The position numbers were made by a program, and so were the translations under genes. From the NCBI RefSeq assembly GCF_052113225.1, contig NZ_JBFRCT010000001.1:248001-312000 (forward strand): a DNA stretch of 64,000 nucleotides. The letters run 5' to 3'. Below, piece by piece: positions 26,957 through 35,208 of the stretch; the first letter of the stretch is position 1; the number at the start of each line of letters is the position of its first letter. Source of the stretch: Pristimantibacillus sp052113225 (lineage in GTDB: Bacteria > Bacillota > Bacilli > Paenibacillales > Paenibacillaceae). The notes under the pieces were generated by a model. It made no database searches and had not been told where the DNA came from. It worked only from the letters and a program-made list of their open reading frames with translations.

Positions 26957-27708
26957 GCAAAACGATGGGCAAAGCGGCAGAGGCGATCGACAGCGATTTG
27001 ATCAGTCATTTAACAGAGCTCCGCAAACGCCTTATCTTTGTGGCTGGCTGGTTTATTGCCTCCTTATGTGCAGGACTATATGTTGCGCCAAGGATACTTA
27101 CCTTTGTAAAAGGACATTTGGGTTCGATTGAAGTGGAGTGGAGCGTATTCGCTTTGTCAGATGGCATCGCGGTCTATATGAAATGTGCGCTCCTTGTGGG
27201 GATCATCTTGACCTTACCGTTCTTGATGTACCACTTATGGGCATTTGCAAGACCCGGCATGACAGAAAATGAAGCAAAGAGCACCCTTTTATATGTACCC
27301 ACTTCGTCGTTGCTATTCGTCTGCGGCGTGCTGTTCGGATACACGGTTGCCTTGCCGATGATGATTAAGTTTATGATCAAGCTGAATCAGTCGATGGGAG
27401 CCAATGAAGTGTATGGCATTCAGCATTATATGTCGTTTCTGATCAGCTTCTTGCTGCCTATGGGAATTGCATTTGAAATGCCGCTTGTTATGACCTTCCT
27501 GACGCGTATAGGTATGCTGACACCGGACAAGCTAAAGCAAGTTCGTAAATACGCGTATGTTGGGTTGGCGATTGTGGGAACACTTATTTCGCCTCCGGAT
27601 TTTGTATCCCATTTGTCCGTTACTTTACCGCTCATTGTCTTGTTTGAGATCAGCGCTTTTATCTCGACGCGCTACTATAGGCGGAAGCTTGCGATGCAAA
27701 CGATCTAA
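26953..27708 (+). CDS. tatC: Sec-independent translocase subunit TatC
   Basis: The 251-residue protein has six hydrophobic segments and the TatC N-terminal signature HLTELRKRLIF (residues about 19-29), plus FARPGMTENE, the cytoplasmic loop contacting twin-arginine signals. It starts with GTG overlapping the stop of the GMC gene (GTGA), so the transporter is translationally coupled to its presumed cargo. Dedicated TatC copies beside a single substrate are known from Bacillus (TatCd with PhoD). Confidence 0.94.
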   Translation: MSKTMGKAAEAIDSDLISHLTELRKRLIFVAGWFIASLCAGLYVAPRILTFVKGHLGSIEVEWSVFALSDGIAVYMKCALLVGIILTLPFLMYHLWAFARPGMTENEAKSTLLYVPTSSLLFVCGVLFGYTVALPMMIKFMIKLNQSMGANEVYGIQHYMSFLISFLLPMGIAFEMPLVMTFLTRIGMLTPDKLKQVRKYAYVGLAIVGTLISPPDFVSHLSVTLPLIVLFEISAFISTRYYRRKLAMQTI

Positions 27709-27729
27709 TCCTGGAGGGAGGTGCCTGTT

Positions 27730-27930
27730 ATGTTTAACAACGTTGGTATTTCAGGGCTGATTATTATATTGGCTATTGCGTTAATTGTCTTTGGACCGGC
27801 TAAGCTTCCTCAGCTTGGACGTGCTTTTGGCGATACGCTGCGTGAATTCAGAAACTCGACAAAAGGAATTGCCGATGACGAGCCTGAAGTCAAATCAAAC
27901 ATCATTGAGCTTGACCAGTCAAAAAATTAA
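27730..27930 (+). CDS. tatA: Twin-arginine translocase subunit TatA
   Basis: The 66-residue protein has the TatA/E layout: a short N-terminus, one membrane segment (about residues 5-22), the FGP hinge (FGPAKLPQLGRAFG) and an amphipathic helix followed by a charged tail. ATG 27730 has GGAGGGAGGTG seven bases upstream. It lies 21 bp after tatC. No tatB is present, as usual for Bacillota, where TatA does both jobs. Confidence 0.93.
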   Translation: MFNNVGISGLIIILAIALIVFGPAKLPQLGRAFGDTLREFRNSTKGIADDEPEVKSNIIELDQSKN

Positions 27931-27951
27931 AGGTTAAAGGAGAACAACATC

Positions 27952-28413
27952 ATGAATATTCGTAAGCTGCTTATGATTGCCTCACTTGCTGTTACGGTCA
28001 TGGGTACCGCTGCAGGCTGCGGCTCTAGCAAAGACAATAATACAAACAACAATACAGGTACAGATAATACAGCTGGTAATAACGCCGGCACAAACGCCGG
28101 TACTAATGCTGGTACTAACACTGGCGGTAATGCTGCTGGCGGTGGAGGCGAGAAATCGTTCACTGTCAAAGCGAAAAATTTTGAATTTGATCAACCGGAG
28201 ATTCGTGTGAAGCAAGGGGATAAAGTGAAAATTACACTGAACAATGCGGAAGGCTTCCATGGCTTTGCCATTCCCGACTTCAATGTGGATATCAAAGAAA
28301 ACAACGGAACAGCAGAATTTACGGCAGATAAAGCCGGTGAACATGAGTTCCAATGCTCTGTTGTATGTGGTGCCGGACATAGCAAGATGGTCGGCAAGCT
28401 CATTGTGGAGTAA
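27952..28413 (+). CDS. Cupredoxin lipoprotein with CuA motif
   Basis: The 153-residue protein has a lipoprotein-like signal with Cys23 (TAAGC; the -3 residue is Ala, so the lipobox is weak), a Gly/Asn/Thr-rich linker (about 27-66) with AGTN repeats, and a C-terminal cytochrome oxidase subunit II-type cupredoxin. The CuA ligands are all visible: His103, Cys135, Cys139, His143 and Met146, with the exact C-x3-C-x3-H-x2-M spacing. It has no oxidase partner here. It is the last gene of the Tat/GMC operon, 21 bp after tatA, so an electron acceptor for the dehydrogenase is a likely role. Confidence 0.88.
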   Translation: MNIRKLLMIASLAVTVMGTAAGCGSSKDNNTNNNTGTDNTAGNNAGTNAGTNAGTNTGGNAAGGGGEKSFTVKAKNFEFDQPEIRVKQGDKVKITLNNAEGFHGFAIPDFNVDIKENNGTAEFTADKAGEHEFQCSVVCGAGHSKMVGKLIVE

Positions 28414-28428
28414 ACTTTAAATAGCGTA

Positions 28429-28454
28429 GAAGCCGCGAGTTTCGCGGCTTTTTT
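28429..28454 (+). terminator. Terminator of the Tat/GMC operon
   Basis: GAAGCCGCG pairs with CGCGGCTTT around a short loop and is followed by six T residues. It sits 15 bases after the cupredoxin stop codon. Confidence 0.88.
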
Positions 28455-28513
28455 GTTGTTCCTAGAGTAGGCTTGAATTCTCGGCTCATATAGAGGAAAA
28501 TCACCTATACAGA

Positions 28514-28639
28514 GTGGGAGGAAGAATAGATGGAGATTACCGAAATTTTCTGGTATCCCATCCGGTATTACATAACCGGCAGATCTACTTGGCTGTCACA
28601 GAAGCAGGCTTAGTACAGATTGGATTTGCTCCATCTTAA
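28514..28639 (+). pseudogene. Fragment of a methylguanine-DNA methyltransferase (Ogt-like) N-terminus
   Basis: A 41-codon frame contains LHNRQIYLAVTEAGLVQIGF, which resembles the first beta-hairpin of Ogt/Ada-type methylated-DNA-protein-cysteine methyltransferases. The frame stops right after it, and the catalytic PCHR region is absent. The similarity is short, so the assignment is moderate. It directly precedes another truncated gene. Confidence 0.5.
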
Positions 28640-28661
28640 ATTTGAGGAAGGATGTGATGGT

Positions 28662-28892
28662 ATGAAAGAAAAAGTTCTCCAAGCCTTTGATAAACTTGCC
28701 ATTGATTATGAAAGAAATGTGGATACAAGCAGCGGGCATAACGCTTTTTATGAACGTCCGGCTTATCGTATGGTTGAGGTGCAGCCAAGTAAGGAATTTA
28801 TCGATCTTCCCGAAGCAAGTAACTGGTATAGCCGGTGGTATGAGCGTCTAATGACCGAACCATGGTTTCTTATTGTAAGGGCGCGGAGATAA
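28662..28892 (+). pseudogene. Internally deleted SAM-dependent methyltransferase
   Basis: The 76-codon frame begins like a UbiE-type methyltransferase (KEKVLQAFDKLAIDYERNVD, then GHNAFYERPAYRM) and ends like the C-terminus of the same family (WYERLMTEPWFLIVRARR). The SAM-binding Rossmann core (roughly 150 residues, with the DAGCGxG motif) is missing between them, so an in-frame internal deletion is likely. A good ribosome site (GAGGAAGG) remains, so the short protein could still be made. Confidence 0.7.
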
Positions 28893-28991
28893 CATTCATC
28901 CCTAAAGTTAATACTAATCTAACAATGAATAAATACGTGGTTAATATAGTTCCTTTATGATAATAAAAAAGCACAAAGGAGCTATATAACG

Positions 28992-29273
28992 ATGACAATG
29001 ATTAAATTGCAAAAAACCGAGCCTGTCAAAATGGCGGAATTCCGAATTAGCGAAAGCGAATCGATGCAATACAAGCTGCTTTATCAGATCCGTACAGGAA
29101 ATATGAGCGCTAGCGAGCTCGACAAACTTCAATTCTTATGTACAAATGAACTTCATCAGCTTCGTTCCGAGCTTGATAAGATGCTGCAAGAGCTTCGTGA
29201 TCTGAACAATCAAATGCAAGGTAAGAAGGATGACAACAATAAAGAAAAAGATAAGGAAAGCATCGCTGCTTAA
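28992..29273 (+). CDS. Small coiled-coil-rich protein of unknown function
   Basis: The 93-residue protein is highly charged. It has a likely coiled coil in residues about 50-75 (LHQLRSELDKMLQELRDLNN) and a Lys/Asp/Glu-rich tail. No known domain is recognised. AAAGGAG lies ten bases upstream of the first ATG, though the ATG two codons later is also possible. A terminator hairpin overlaps its 3' end, supporting a monocistronic unit. Confidence 0.65.
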   Translation: MTMIKLQKTEPVKMAEFRISESESMQYKLLYQIRTGNMSASELDKLQFLCTNELHQLRSELDKMLQELRDLNNQMQGKKDDNNKEKDKESIAA

Positions 29274-29290
29274 GAGGTGATGCTTTTTTT
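29258..29290 (+). terminator. Terminator overlapping the coiled-coil gene end
   Basis: AAGCATC (29258-29264) pairs with GATGCTT (29279-29285), and seven T residues follow. The stop codon lies in the loop. Confidence 0.7.
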
Positions 29291-29390
29291 ATTTGTCCTA
29301 AAAATCGTAATCGAGGACATATGTCCTTTTCGGAATCCATCGCTCATCGTTAAATAAGGGGAGCGGGATTAACGAGGAGGGGGAAATTAA

Positions 29391-29816
29391 ATGAAAGGCG
29401 TATTCTATGCCCTGCTTGGTGGAATGTTCCTTACCTTACAAGGCACAGCTAACGCGGCAATTGGTGACTATCTTGGAACCTGGCAGGCAGCAGTACTCAC
29501 GCAAGGCACAGGTTTTGTGGCGGCATTACTTATCGTATGGTTCACAGGGGATCGATCATGGAGACAACTTTCGCAGGTGAAGCTGCCATTCCTATTCGGC
29601 GGTGCTTTTGCTGCGTTTATATTGTTCAGCAACATCACAGCGTTTCATCATAATGGGGCAGCTGTAACCGTATCGGCTGTTCTAATTGCACAAATTATTG
29701 TCACTTTATTGATGGAAAAAGCCGGCTGGTTTGGCACGGTTCCTATACGGTTAAAGACACCACAATGGATTGGTCTTGGTCTGATGATCATTGGTATTCT
29801 GTGTTTATCCTTTTAG
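29391..29816 (+). CDS. YdcZ-family (DUF606) DMT transporter
   Basis: The 141-residue protein has four to five hydrophobic segments and the YdcZ-type pattern (GMFLTLQGTANAAIG; ITAFHHNGAAVTVSAVLIAQIIVTLLMEKAGWFG). This is half the length of an EamA protein, so it must act as a dimer or pair. It is the first gene of an operon with a Crp/Fnr regulator and a second YdcZ-type gene. GAGGAGGGGG lies before the ATG. The substrate is unknown. Confidence 0.85.
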   Translation: MKGVFYALLGGMFLTLQGTANAAIGDYLGTWQAAVLTQGTGFVAALLIVWFTGDRSWRQLSQVKLPFLFGGAFAAFILFSNITAFHHNGAAVTVSAVLIAQIIVTLLMEKAGWFGTVPIRLKTPQWIGLGLMIIGILCLSF

Positions 29817-29849
29817 AGGATATAATATCCAGTAAGGAGGTGCGCTGCA

Positions 29850-30554
29850 ATGAAGCAAATATTTGAGTCAGAGCGGATTAATCAATATCTTAATGAGTTT
29901 GCTCTTGAGAGTGTGTTACCGAAGCCACTACAGCAGCACCTGTCTCTGTATCGGTTCGAGCCAGAAGAAGCGCTTTGCCAGCAAGGTGAGGTGCCGGAAT
30001 ATTTCTTCTTTCTTGTGCGTGGAAAGGTTAAGGTTTACACCACCTCGGCTGAAGGACGAACGCTGCTCATTAACTTTACCTCTCCACTTGGCGTTATTGG
30101 GGAGATAGAATGTCTCAGGGGATTGGAAAATCTAAATACCGTAACAGCCGTAACTCCTGTCGAGGCTATTGGCATTCACAAACGTTTGTTAAGCCAATAT
30201 GAAGAGGAAGTTTCCTTCTTGCAATTTATGCTTCATTTGGTGACTCAGAAATTTTATAACAAATCGGTATCTCTAAGCTTTAATCTGTTATATCCGGTAG
30301 AGGTTAGGCTTGCAAGTTATCTGCTTTCTGTCACCTCACTAGAAGACGCAGCGGTTAGTACCGCTAATCTGAAAGATATGGCGAACTTAATTGGTACCAG
30401 CTATCGGCATTTGAACAGGGTGGTTCAAAGCTTTTGCGCGGAAGGTTTGATTGAACGCAATCGCGGAACACTTGTATTGAAAGACCGGGGAGGCCTTGAA
30501 ACGGCTGCTGGCCGTAATATTTATGAGAATGGAGATAGGAGAGATCAGTCATGA
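29850..30554 (+). CDS. Crp/Fnr-family transcriptional regulator
   Basis: The 234-residue protein has an N-terminal cyclic-nucleotide-binding-like beta-roll (residues about 15-120; FEPEEALCQQGEVPEYFFFL) and a C-terminal winged helix (about 150-215; MANLIGTSYRHLNRVVQSF). No N-terminal iron-sulphur cysteine cluster is visible. It is sandwiched between two YdcZ-type half-transporters and overlaps the second by four bases, so it likely controls them. TAAGGAGGTG precedes the ATG. Confidence 0.87.
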   Translation: MKQIFESERINQYLNEFALESVLPKPLQQHLSLYRFEPEEALCQQGEVPEYFFFLVRGKVKVYTTSAEGRTLLINFTSPLGVIGEIECLRGLENLNTVTAVTPVEAIGIHKRLLSQYEEEVSFLQFMLHLVTQKFYNKSVSLSFNLLYPVEVRLASYLLSVTSLEDAAVSTANLKDMANLIGTSYRHLNRVVQSFCAEGLIERNRGTLVLKDRGGLETAAGRNIYENGDRRDQS

Positions 30555-31015
30555 TCGCAGGTATATTTTTAGCGTTGGTGGCGGGGACACTAATCAGTAT
30601 CCAAACGCTGTTTAATAATAAAGTAAGCGCAGCTGTTCATTCGCACACGACAACTGCTCTGGTGCTCGGAATGGGGTTTATCGCTTCTCTAAGTATGGGC
30701 GTACTATTTGAGGGCACAGATTTCTTTAACTGGAGAGCGATGCCAGTTTGGTTCTGGTTCAGCGGATTGTTTGGGATAGGGGTTGTTACTTGTGTGGTCC
30801 GCGGAGTGAATTTGTTAGGGCCAAGCTATGCGATTTCGATCGTCATGTCTTCTCAACTGTTATTCGCATTATGGTGGGACTCGGCGGGCTGGTTTGGACT
30901 AGAACAGGTTCCTTTTTTACCGCAAAAAGCCATTGGTGTGACCACACTGATCGCCGGATTGATCTTGTATAAGCTCAAACCAAAAGAGACAAGAGAGACA
31001 GCTGCTGATATTTGA
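30551..31015 (+). CDS. Second YdcZ-family (DUF606) DMT transporter
   Basis: The 154-residue membrane protein has five hydrophobic segments with the same layout as the gene two upstream (GTLISIQTLFNNKV; YAISIVMSSQLLFALWWDSAGWFGLEQVPF). It overlaps the Crp/Fnr gene by ATGA. The two half-size transporters of this operon may form a heterodimer; that is inferred from gene order. Confidence 0.85.
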   Translation: MIAGIFLALVAGTLISIQTLFNNKVSAAVHSHTTTALVLGMGFIASLSMGVLFEGTDFFNWRAMPVWFWFSGLFGIGVVTCVVRGVNLLGPSYAISIVMSSQLLFALWWDSAGWFGLEQVPFLPQKAIGVTTLIAGLILYKLKPKETRETAADI

Positions 31016-31042
31016 AAAAAGTCTAACAGAGGATACGGTTTA

Positions 31043-31051
31043 TGCTATTAT
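31043..31051 (+). promoter_or_regulatory. Extended -10 promoter of azlCD
   Basis: TGCTATTAT is an extended -10 element (TG, one base, TATTAT), 35 bp before the azlC start. No good -35 box is seen at 17 bp. Confidence 0.5.
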
Positions 31052-31085
31052 AGCAGGATAACTATTCAGCTAGAGAGGGAAGTAC

Positions 31086-31811
31086 ATGCAGCAAGAGAAC
31101 GTACAACTTAGATTTGAGAGCAGCGAGGACAGCTTCCTTCAAGGGATTAAAGATTGCGTACCAACATTACTAGGTTATTTAAGCATTGGGTTTGCAGCAG
31201 GGGTGGTTGGACATACATCCGGTTTAAGTGTCCTAGAGATCACCTTGATGTCTGTCCTCATTTATGCAGGCTCGGCACAATTCATTATTGCGGGTATGGT
31301 GGCTGCGCATGGTTCCATAGCTGCGATTGTATTTACTGTATTTATCGTTAACCTTCGACATCTCCTGTTAAGCGCGGCATTGTCGCCTTATTTCCGTCAT
31401 TTAACCACGTTAAAGACCATGATGATTGGCTCCTTGCTTACCGATGAGACCTTTGGCGTATCCATCAACAAGGCGTCTGATCAAACATCGCTTAGCGAAA
31501 AGTGGATGAACGGCCTGAATGTGACCGCTTATCTTAATTGGATTTTCGCTACGATGGCAGGGGCTTTCTTCGGACAATGGATTACGAATCCGGAGAAGTT
31601 TGGGCTGGATTTTGCACTGTCAGCGATGTTCATCGGACTTCTTGTTCTACAGCTGCTTGGGCGCAAGAAGCTCGCAAGAGACCTCATTGTCGTCATGAGT
31701 GCGGTCGTCATCGTAGTGGGAATAAGTATGGTGACATCCGGCAGCGTGGCGGTCATCATCGCAACCATTAGTGCCGCAACAATAGGAGTGCTGATTGAAA
31801 AATGGAAATAA
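31086..31811 (+). CDS. azlC: AzlC-family branched-chain amino acid exporter subunit
   Basis: The 241-residue membrane protein has the AzlC signature (GYLSIGFAAGVVGHTSGLSVLE, and LIYAGSAQFIIAGM with FIVNLRHLLLSAAL). With AzlD it forms an exporter of branched-chain amino acids or analogues. The ribosome site GAGAGGGAAG precedes the ATG. Its last ten bases overlap azlD. Confidence 0.92.
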   Translation: MQQENVQLRFESSEDSFLQGIKDCVPTLLGYLSIGFAAGVVGHTSGLSVLEITLMSVLIYAGSAQFIIAGMVAAHGSIAAIVFTVFIVNLRHLLLSAALSPYFRHLTTLKTMMIGSLLTDETFGVSINKASDQTSLSEKWMNGLNVTAYLNWIFATMAGAFFGQWITNPEKFGLDFALSAMFIGLLVLQLLGRKKLARDLIVVMSAVVIVVGISMVTSGSVAVIIATISAATIGVLIEKWK

Positions 31812-32128
31812 GATGGGGAATATTCGCAATTATTATTGGTGCTTCACTCGTTACTTTTATTCCGCGGGTGCTTCCGCTCATGGTGCTCAGCCGTCTGCAA
31901 ATACCAGGTTTGGCGATGAGATGGCTAAGCTATATTCCCGTTGCCGTTATGGCTGCTTTATTAGGGAATGAATTGCTGATGACAGATGGAGAGATCACTC
32001 CTCTGAAGGATAATATCGAGTTATTTGCTGCGCTGCCAACATTCTTAATCGCTATATTTACTCGCAGTCTCTTAGGAACGATCCTTGTTGGAGTAGTTAC
32101 AGTTATGATTTTACGATTTTTATTATAG
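31802..32128 (+). CDS. azlD: AzlD-family branched-chain amino acid exporter subunit
   Basis: The 108-residue protein has three to four membrane segments and the AzlD pattern (TFIPRVLPLMVLSRLQIP, then WLSYIPVAVMAAL). It overlaps azlC by ten bases, the usual arrangement. A terminator follows after about 70 bp. Confidence 0.92.
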   Translation: MEIRWGIFAIIIGASLVTFIPRVLPLMVLSRLQIPGLAMRWLSYIPVAVMAALLGNELLMTDGEITPLKDNIELFAALPTFLIAIFTRSLLGTILVGVVTVMILRFLL

Positions 32129-32195
32129 GGAGGACTCGACATCCTCATAAACGATCTCAGAAAACAGCGAGACGAGAACACATAAGCCTTGATGT

Positions 32196-32225
32196 AGGTC
32201 TGCCTAAAGTGGCAGGCCTTTTTTA
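32196..32225 (+). terminator. Terminator of azlCD
   Basis: AGGTCTGCC pairs with GGCAGGCCT around TAAAGT and is followed by a T-run. Confidence 0.85.
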
Positions 32226-32322
32226 TTCAAATTTAGTTCCTAACGTACAGAAAACAAGTCTCGTTTACGAATTATTATCCAAGACAAAAGTAGCAGGTTG
32301 ACTGAAGCTTGGAGGAAGTCGT

Positions 32323-34413
32323 ATGAGATCAGAAATGCATCACAAAAAATCAAAGAAACGGGTCGTTTGGAAAAAGGCCGCCCTTGCTGTTATAGCGGCT
32401 GGCATTCTGCTAGCTGTTGCATGTGTCATTATTTTCAACATGCTAGTATCCAGGCAAGATGTATCGCTGCTGGCCGAGCCGCTACCAGCAGCGACCATTA
32501 TTTATGATCAGAACAAGGAGGAAGCGCTTCGTATTTCTCCCAAAAAGTCTGAGGCCGTAAGCTATGACAGCTTGCCGGAGCAGCTTATCGAAGCGGTTGT
32601 TGCTGTCGAGGATAAGCGGTATTTTGAGCATAGTGGTATGGACCTACAGGGAATTGGTCGTGCGTTAATGACCAACCTGACGAATGGGAAAACCGTACAA
32701 GGTGCAAGTACCATTACGCAGCAATTAGCTAAGAACGTCTTTTTGTCCCAAGAGCGGACTTGGACAAGGAAGTGGAAGGAGCTTCTGCTTGCTGAGAAGA
32801 TCGAGAAAAATTACGATAAGCAGCAGATTATAACGTATTATTTGAACCAGATTTATTTCGGCGAAGGGGCTTGGGGGATTAAGAAGGCGGCTGAAATCTA
32901 TTTTGGCACAAGTGTAGATAAGCTTACGCTCCCTCAATCGGCTCTCTTGGCAGGCATTATTAAGGCACCATCTGCGCTTACACCATACAGCCATCCGGAC
33001 GAGGCAAAAGCACGCAGAAATGTGGTGCTTCAGCTTATGAAGAATCAAGGGAAGATTGAACAAGCAACGTATGAGAAGGCTATTAACGAACCACTTCAAA
33101 TTCAGAGCTCTAAGCCAAGCAGCAGTAACGCAATAAAGTATCCTTATTTTGTGGATCAAATGATTCGCGAGGCTGGTGAGAAATACGGCCTTACTGAGAA
33201 TGAAGTACTTCACGGTGGTCTCCGGATATATACAACTCTGGATACGAAAATGCAAGAGGCTGCCGAAAATGTTTATTCACAAGACAGCTTGTTCCCTGCA
33301 AGCAGCTCTGATCAGCTCATCCAAAGTGGAGCGGTAATGGTTGACCCTAGGGATGGGGGTATTCGAGCACTAATTGGAGGACGCGGGGAGCAGCCATTCC
33401 GTGGCTTTAACCGTGCAGTTCAACTGAAACGCCAACCTGGCTCAACAATGAAGCCTATTTCAGTGTATACACCAGCCTTGGAGCGAGGCTACTCACCTGA
33501 AGATACCATTGTAGATGAACCCGTAAATTTTGGAGGCTATCAGCCGAAAAATGCAGGCGGCAGCTACCATGGCGAAGTGTCTCTTTATGAAGCACTTGTT
33601 CATTCCTACAATGTGCCGGCAGTCAAATTATTAAACGAGATGGGAATCGAAGCGGGGATGGAATCGTCAGATCGATTCGGTATCGAGCTGACGGATGCGG
33701 ATCGAACATTAGGGCTTGCCCTTGGCGGCTTGCAGGAAGGGGTTTCACCACTTGATATGGCGGAAGCATTCAGCGTCTTTGCAAATGACGGAACCCGGAT
33801 CCCTGCGCATTCGATAACACGAATTGAAACGGCCGAAGGGGAAGTAGTCGCTGACGCAGAAGTAGTTAACGGCATTAAAGTGACAGAACCAGCAATAGCC
33901 AGAACCATGACCTCCATGATGGAAGGTGTCATTAGTGAAGGAACGGGCGACGCGGCTCAGCTCACGGATCGTCCGGTAGCGGGTAAAACAGGCACTACAG
34001 AAATGCCAGGTACAGGTGGAGCGGGGATGAAGGACAACTGGTTTGTCGGCTATACCCCGCAACTTGTTGGAGCGGTTTGGCTTGGTTATGATCATACAGA
34101 TGCAAGCCATTATTTGACCACAACATCCAAGGCGGCAGCGGCCGTATTCCAAAAGTTGATGAACGAAGCGCTGCAAGACGAGAAAGTTTTGGCTTTCCCG
34201 AAAGCACCGGGTATTCCAGCAAAACCAAAGAAAGACGACAAGGACAAAGGTAAGACAGAGGATAAAGATACTAAACCTGGACCTCCTGAGAAGAATAAGC
34301 CAGGCAAGCAAGATAAGGAAGACAAAAAGAACAAGCACAAATCTGATGATAACGATAAAAAAGGGAATGACAAAGGACGCGGAAAAGGGAAGGGAAGAGA
34401 GGGAGATGATTGA
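32323..34413 (+). CDS. Class A penicillin-binding protein (PBP1A type)
   Basis: The 696-residue bifunctional cell-wall synthase has a membrane anchor (about residues 17-42). The GT51 transglycosylase domain carries Glu96 in EDKRYFEHSG and QGASTITQQLAKN (about 126-138). The transpeptidase motifs are S374-x-x-K377 (GSTMKP), S428-Y-N430 and K555-T-G. The C-terminal 60 residues are a Lys/Asp/Gly-rich tail, probably wall-associated. GGAGG lies seven bases before the ATG. It overlaps the next gene by eight bases. Confidence 0.94.
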   Translation: MRSEMHHKKSKKRVVWKKAALAVIAAGILLAVACVIIFNMLVSRQDVSLLAEPLPAATIIYDQNKEEALRISPKKSEAVSYDSLPEQLIEAVVAVEDKRYFEHSGMDLQGIGRALMTNLTNGKTVQGASTITQQLAKNVFLSQERTWTRKWKELLLAEKIEKNYDKQQIITYYLNQIYFGEGAWGIKKAAEIYFGTSVDKLTLPQSALLAGIIKAPSALTPYSHPDEAKARRNVVLQLMKNQGKIEQATYEKAINEPLQIQSSKPSSSNAIKYPYFVDQMIREAGEKYGLTENEVLHGGLRIYTTLDTKMQEAAENVYSQDSLFPASSSDQLIQSGAVMVDPRDGGIRALIGGRGEQPFRGFNRAVQLKRQPGSTMKPISVYTPALERGYSPEDTIVDEPVNFGGYQPKNAGGSYHGEVSLYEALVHSYNVPAVKLLNEMGIEAGMESSDRFGIELTDADRTLGLALGGLQEGVSPLDMAEAFSVFANDGTRIPAHSITRIETAEGEVVADAEVVNGIKVTEPAIARTMTSMMEGVISEGTGDAAQLTDRPVAGKTGTTEMPGTGGAGMKDNWFVGYTPQLVGAVWLGYDHTDASHYLTTTSKAAAAVFQKLMNEALQDEKVLAFPKAPGIPAKPKKDDKDKGKTEDKDTKPGPPEKNKPGKQDKEDKKNKHKSDDNDKKGNDKGRGKGKGREGDD

Positions 34414-35005
34414 GATCAAGAATCAACCTGAAATCGCCATTGTTGTTGCCCATGAAATTTATGGCATTAATCATCATATGATTTATATCTGCAAGGCTTT
34501 AGGCGAACATGGGTATGATGTGTTTTGTCCGAATTTACTAGACCGACCTGAGTCGTTCGTTTATGAGGAAGAGCAAGAGGCATACAGCTATTTTATGACC
34601 AACATCGGTTTCGATAAAGCTTCTGCTGCTATTCAGCAAAAAGTGACAGAGCTCAAAGCGTCATACAAGCAAGTGTTCCTAGTCGGCTTTAGTGTGGGGG
34701 CGACTGCATCCTGGATTTGCAGCAGCAATCCGGATGTAGCCGGTGTCGTTGGCTACTACGGTTCTCGGATTCGCAGCTACACGGATGTGTCCCCAGCTTG
34801 CCCTGCCTTATTGTTTTACCCGGAGATTGAGCTATCCTTTCAGGTGGATGAGCTCATCCCTTCACTGAAGGACAAACCTCATGTTGAGGTTCATAAAATC
34901 AGCGGGCAGCATGGCTTCAGCGACCCTTATTCATCCCGCTATTTGGAAGCATCTGCAAATGAGGCCTTCCATATTATGTTGACTTTTCTGAAATCCAAAG
35001 GTTGA
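34406..35005 (+). CDS. Dienelactone hydrolase-like alpha/beta hydrolase
   Basis: The 199-residue protein has the DLH fold. The nucleophile elbow is GFSVGA (Ser96, where classic dienelactone hydrolases have Cys), and the likely catalytic histidine is in SGQHGFSDP near the C-terminus. ATG 34406 has GGGAGAGAGGGAG before it and overlaps the PBP gene end, so translation is coupled. The in-frame extension to 34346 would read through the PBP tail and is not used. The substrate is unknown. Confidence 0.82.
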   Translation: MIEIKNQPEIAIVVAHEIYGINHHMIYICKALGEHGYDVFCPNLLDRPESFVYEEEQEAYSYFMTNIGFDKASAAIQQKVTELKASYKQVFLVGFSVGATASWICSSNPDVAGVVGYYGSRIRSYTDVSPACPALLFYPEIELSFQVDELIPSLKDKPHVEVHKISGQHGFSDPYSSRYLEASANEAFHIMLTFLKSKG

Positions 35006-35030
35006 AAACCGGAAAAGGCTATGTTAAGAT
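35002..35030 (+). promoter_or_regulatory. Promoter of the ABC-F leader transcript
   Basis: TTGAAA (35002-35007) and TAAGAT (35025-35030) are 17 bp apart. The -35 box overlaps the stop codon of the hydrolase gene. Transcription would begin near 35037, before the leader ORF. Confidence 0.6.
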
Positions 35031-35052
35031 ACGTTTAATTTAAGGATTGGGG

Positions 35053-35208
35053 ATGAAGAAGATATGTAGAAATTTCTTGCGATGGTATAAATTAATAAAA
35101 CAAACCAGGACGATCTATTTCGGTTGTTTTATTTTTATATGCGCAAGAAAGTTACTACATCTTTTTCATCTCAATGAATATCCCATTCTAACCCTGCATG
35201 CGAATTAG
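35053..35208 (+). CDS. 51-codon leader peptide upstream of the ABC-F gene
   Basis: The ORF starts at ATG 35053, with AAGGA about seven bases upstream, and ends at TAG 35206-35208. The peptide is basic and aromatic (begins MKKICRNFLRWYK). It runs through both the intrinsic terminator (35094-35137) and the pairing segments of the attenuator, so ribosome stalling in it could open or close those hairpins. Leader-peptide attenuation is well known for ABC-F antibiotic-resistance genes such as vmlR. Confidence 0.6.
   Translation: MKKICRNFLRWYKLIKQTRTIYFGCFIFICARKLLHLFHLNEYPILTLHAN

Noticed and set aside
28080..28140. Repetitive GGYACNAAYGCY stretch considered as a DNA repeat element
   Set aside because: It is the in-frame Ala-Gly-Thr-Asn linker of the cupredoxin lipoprotein.
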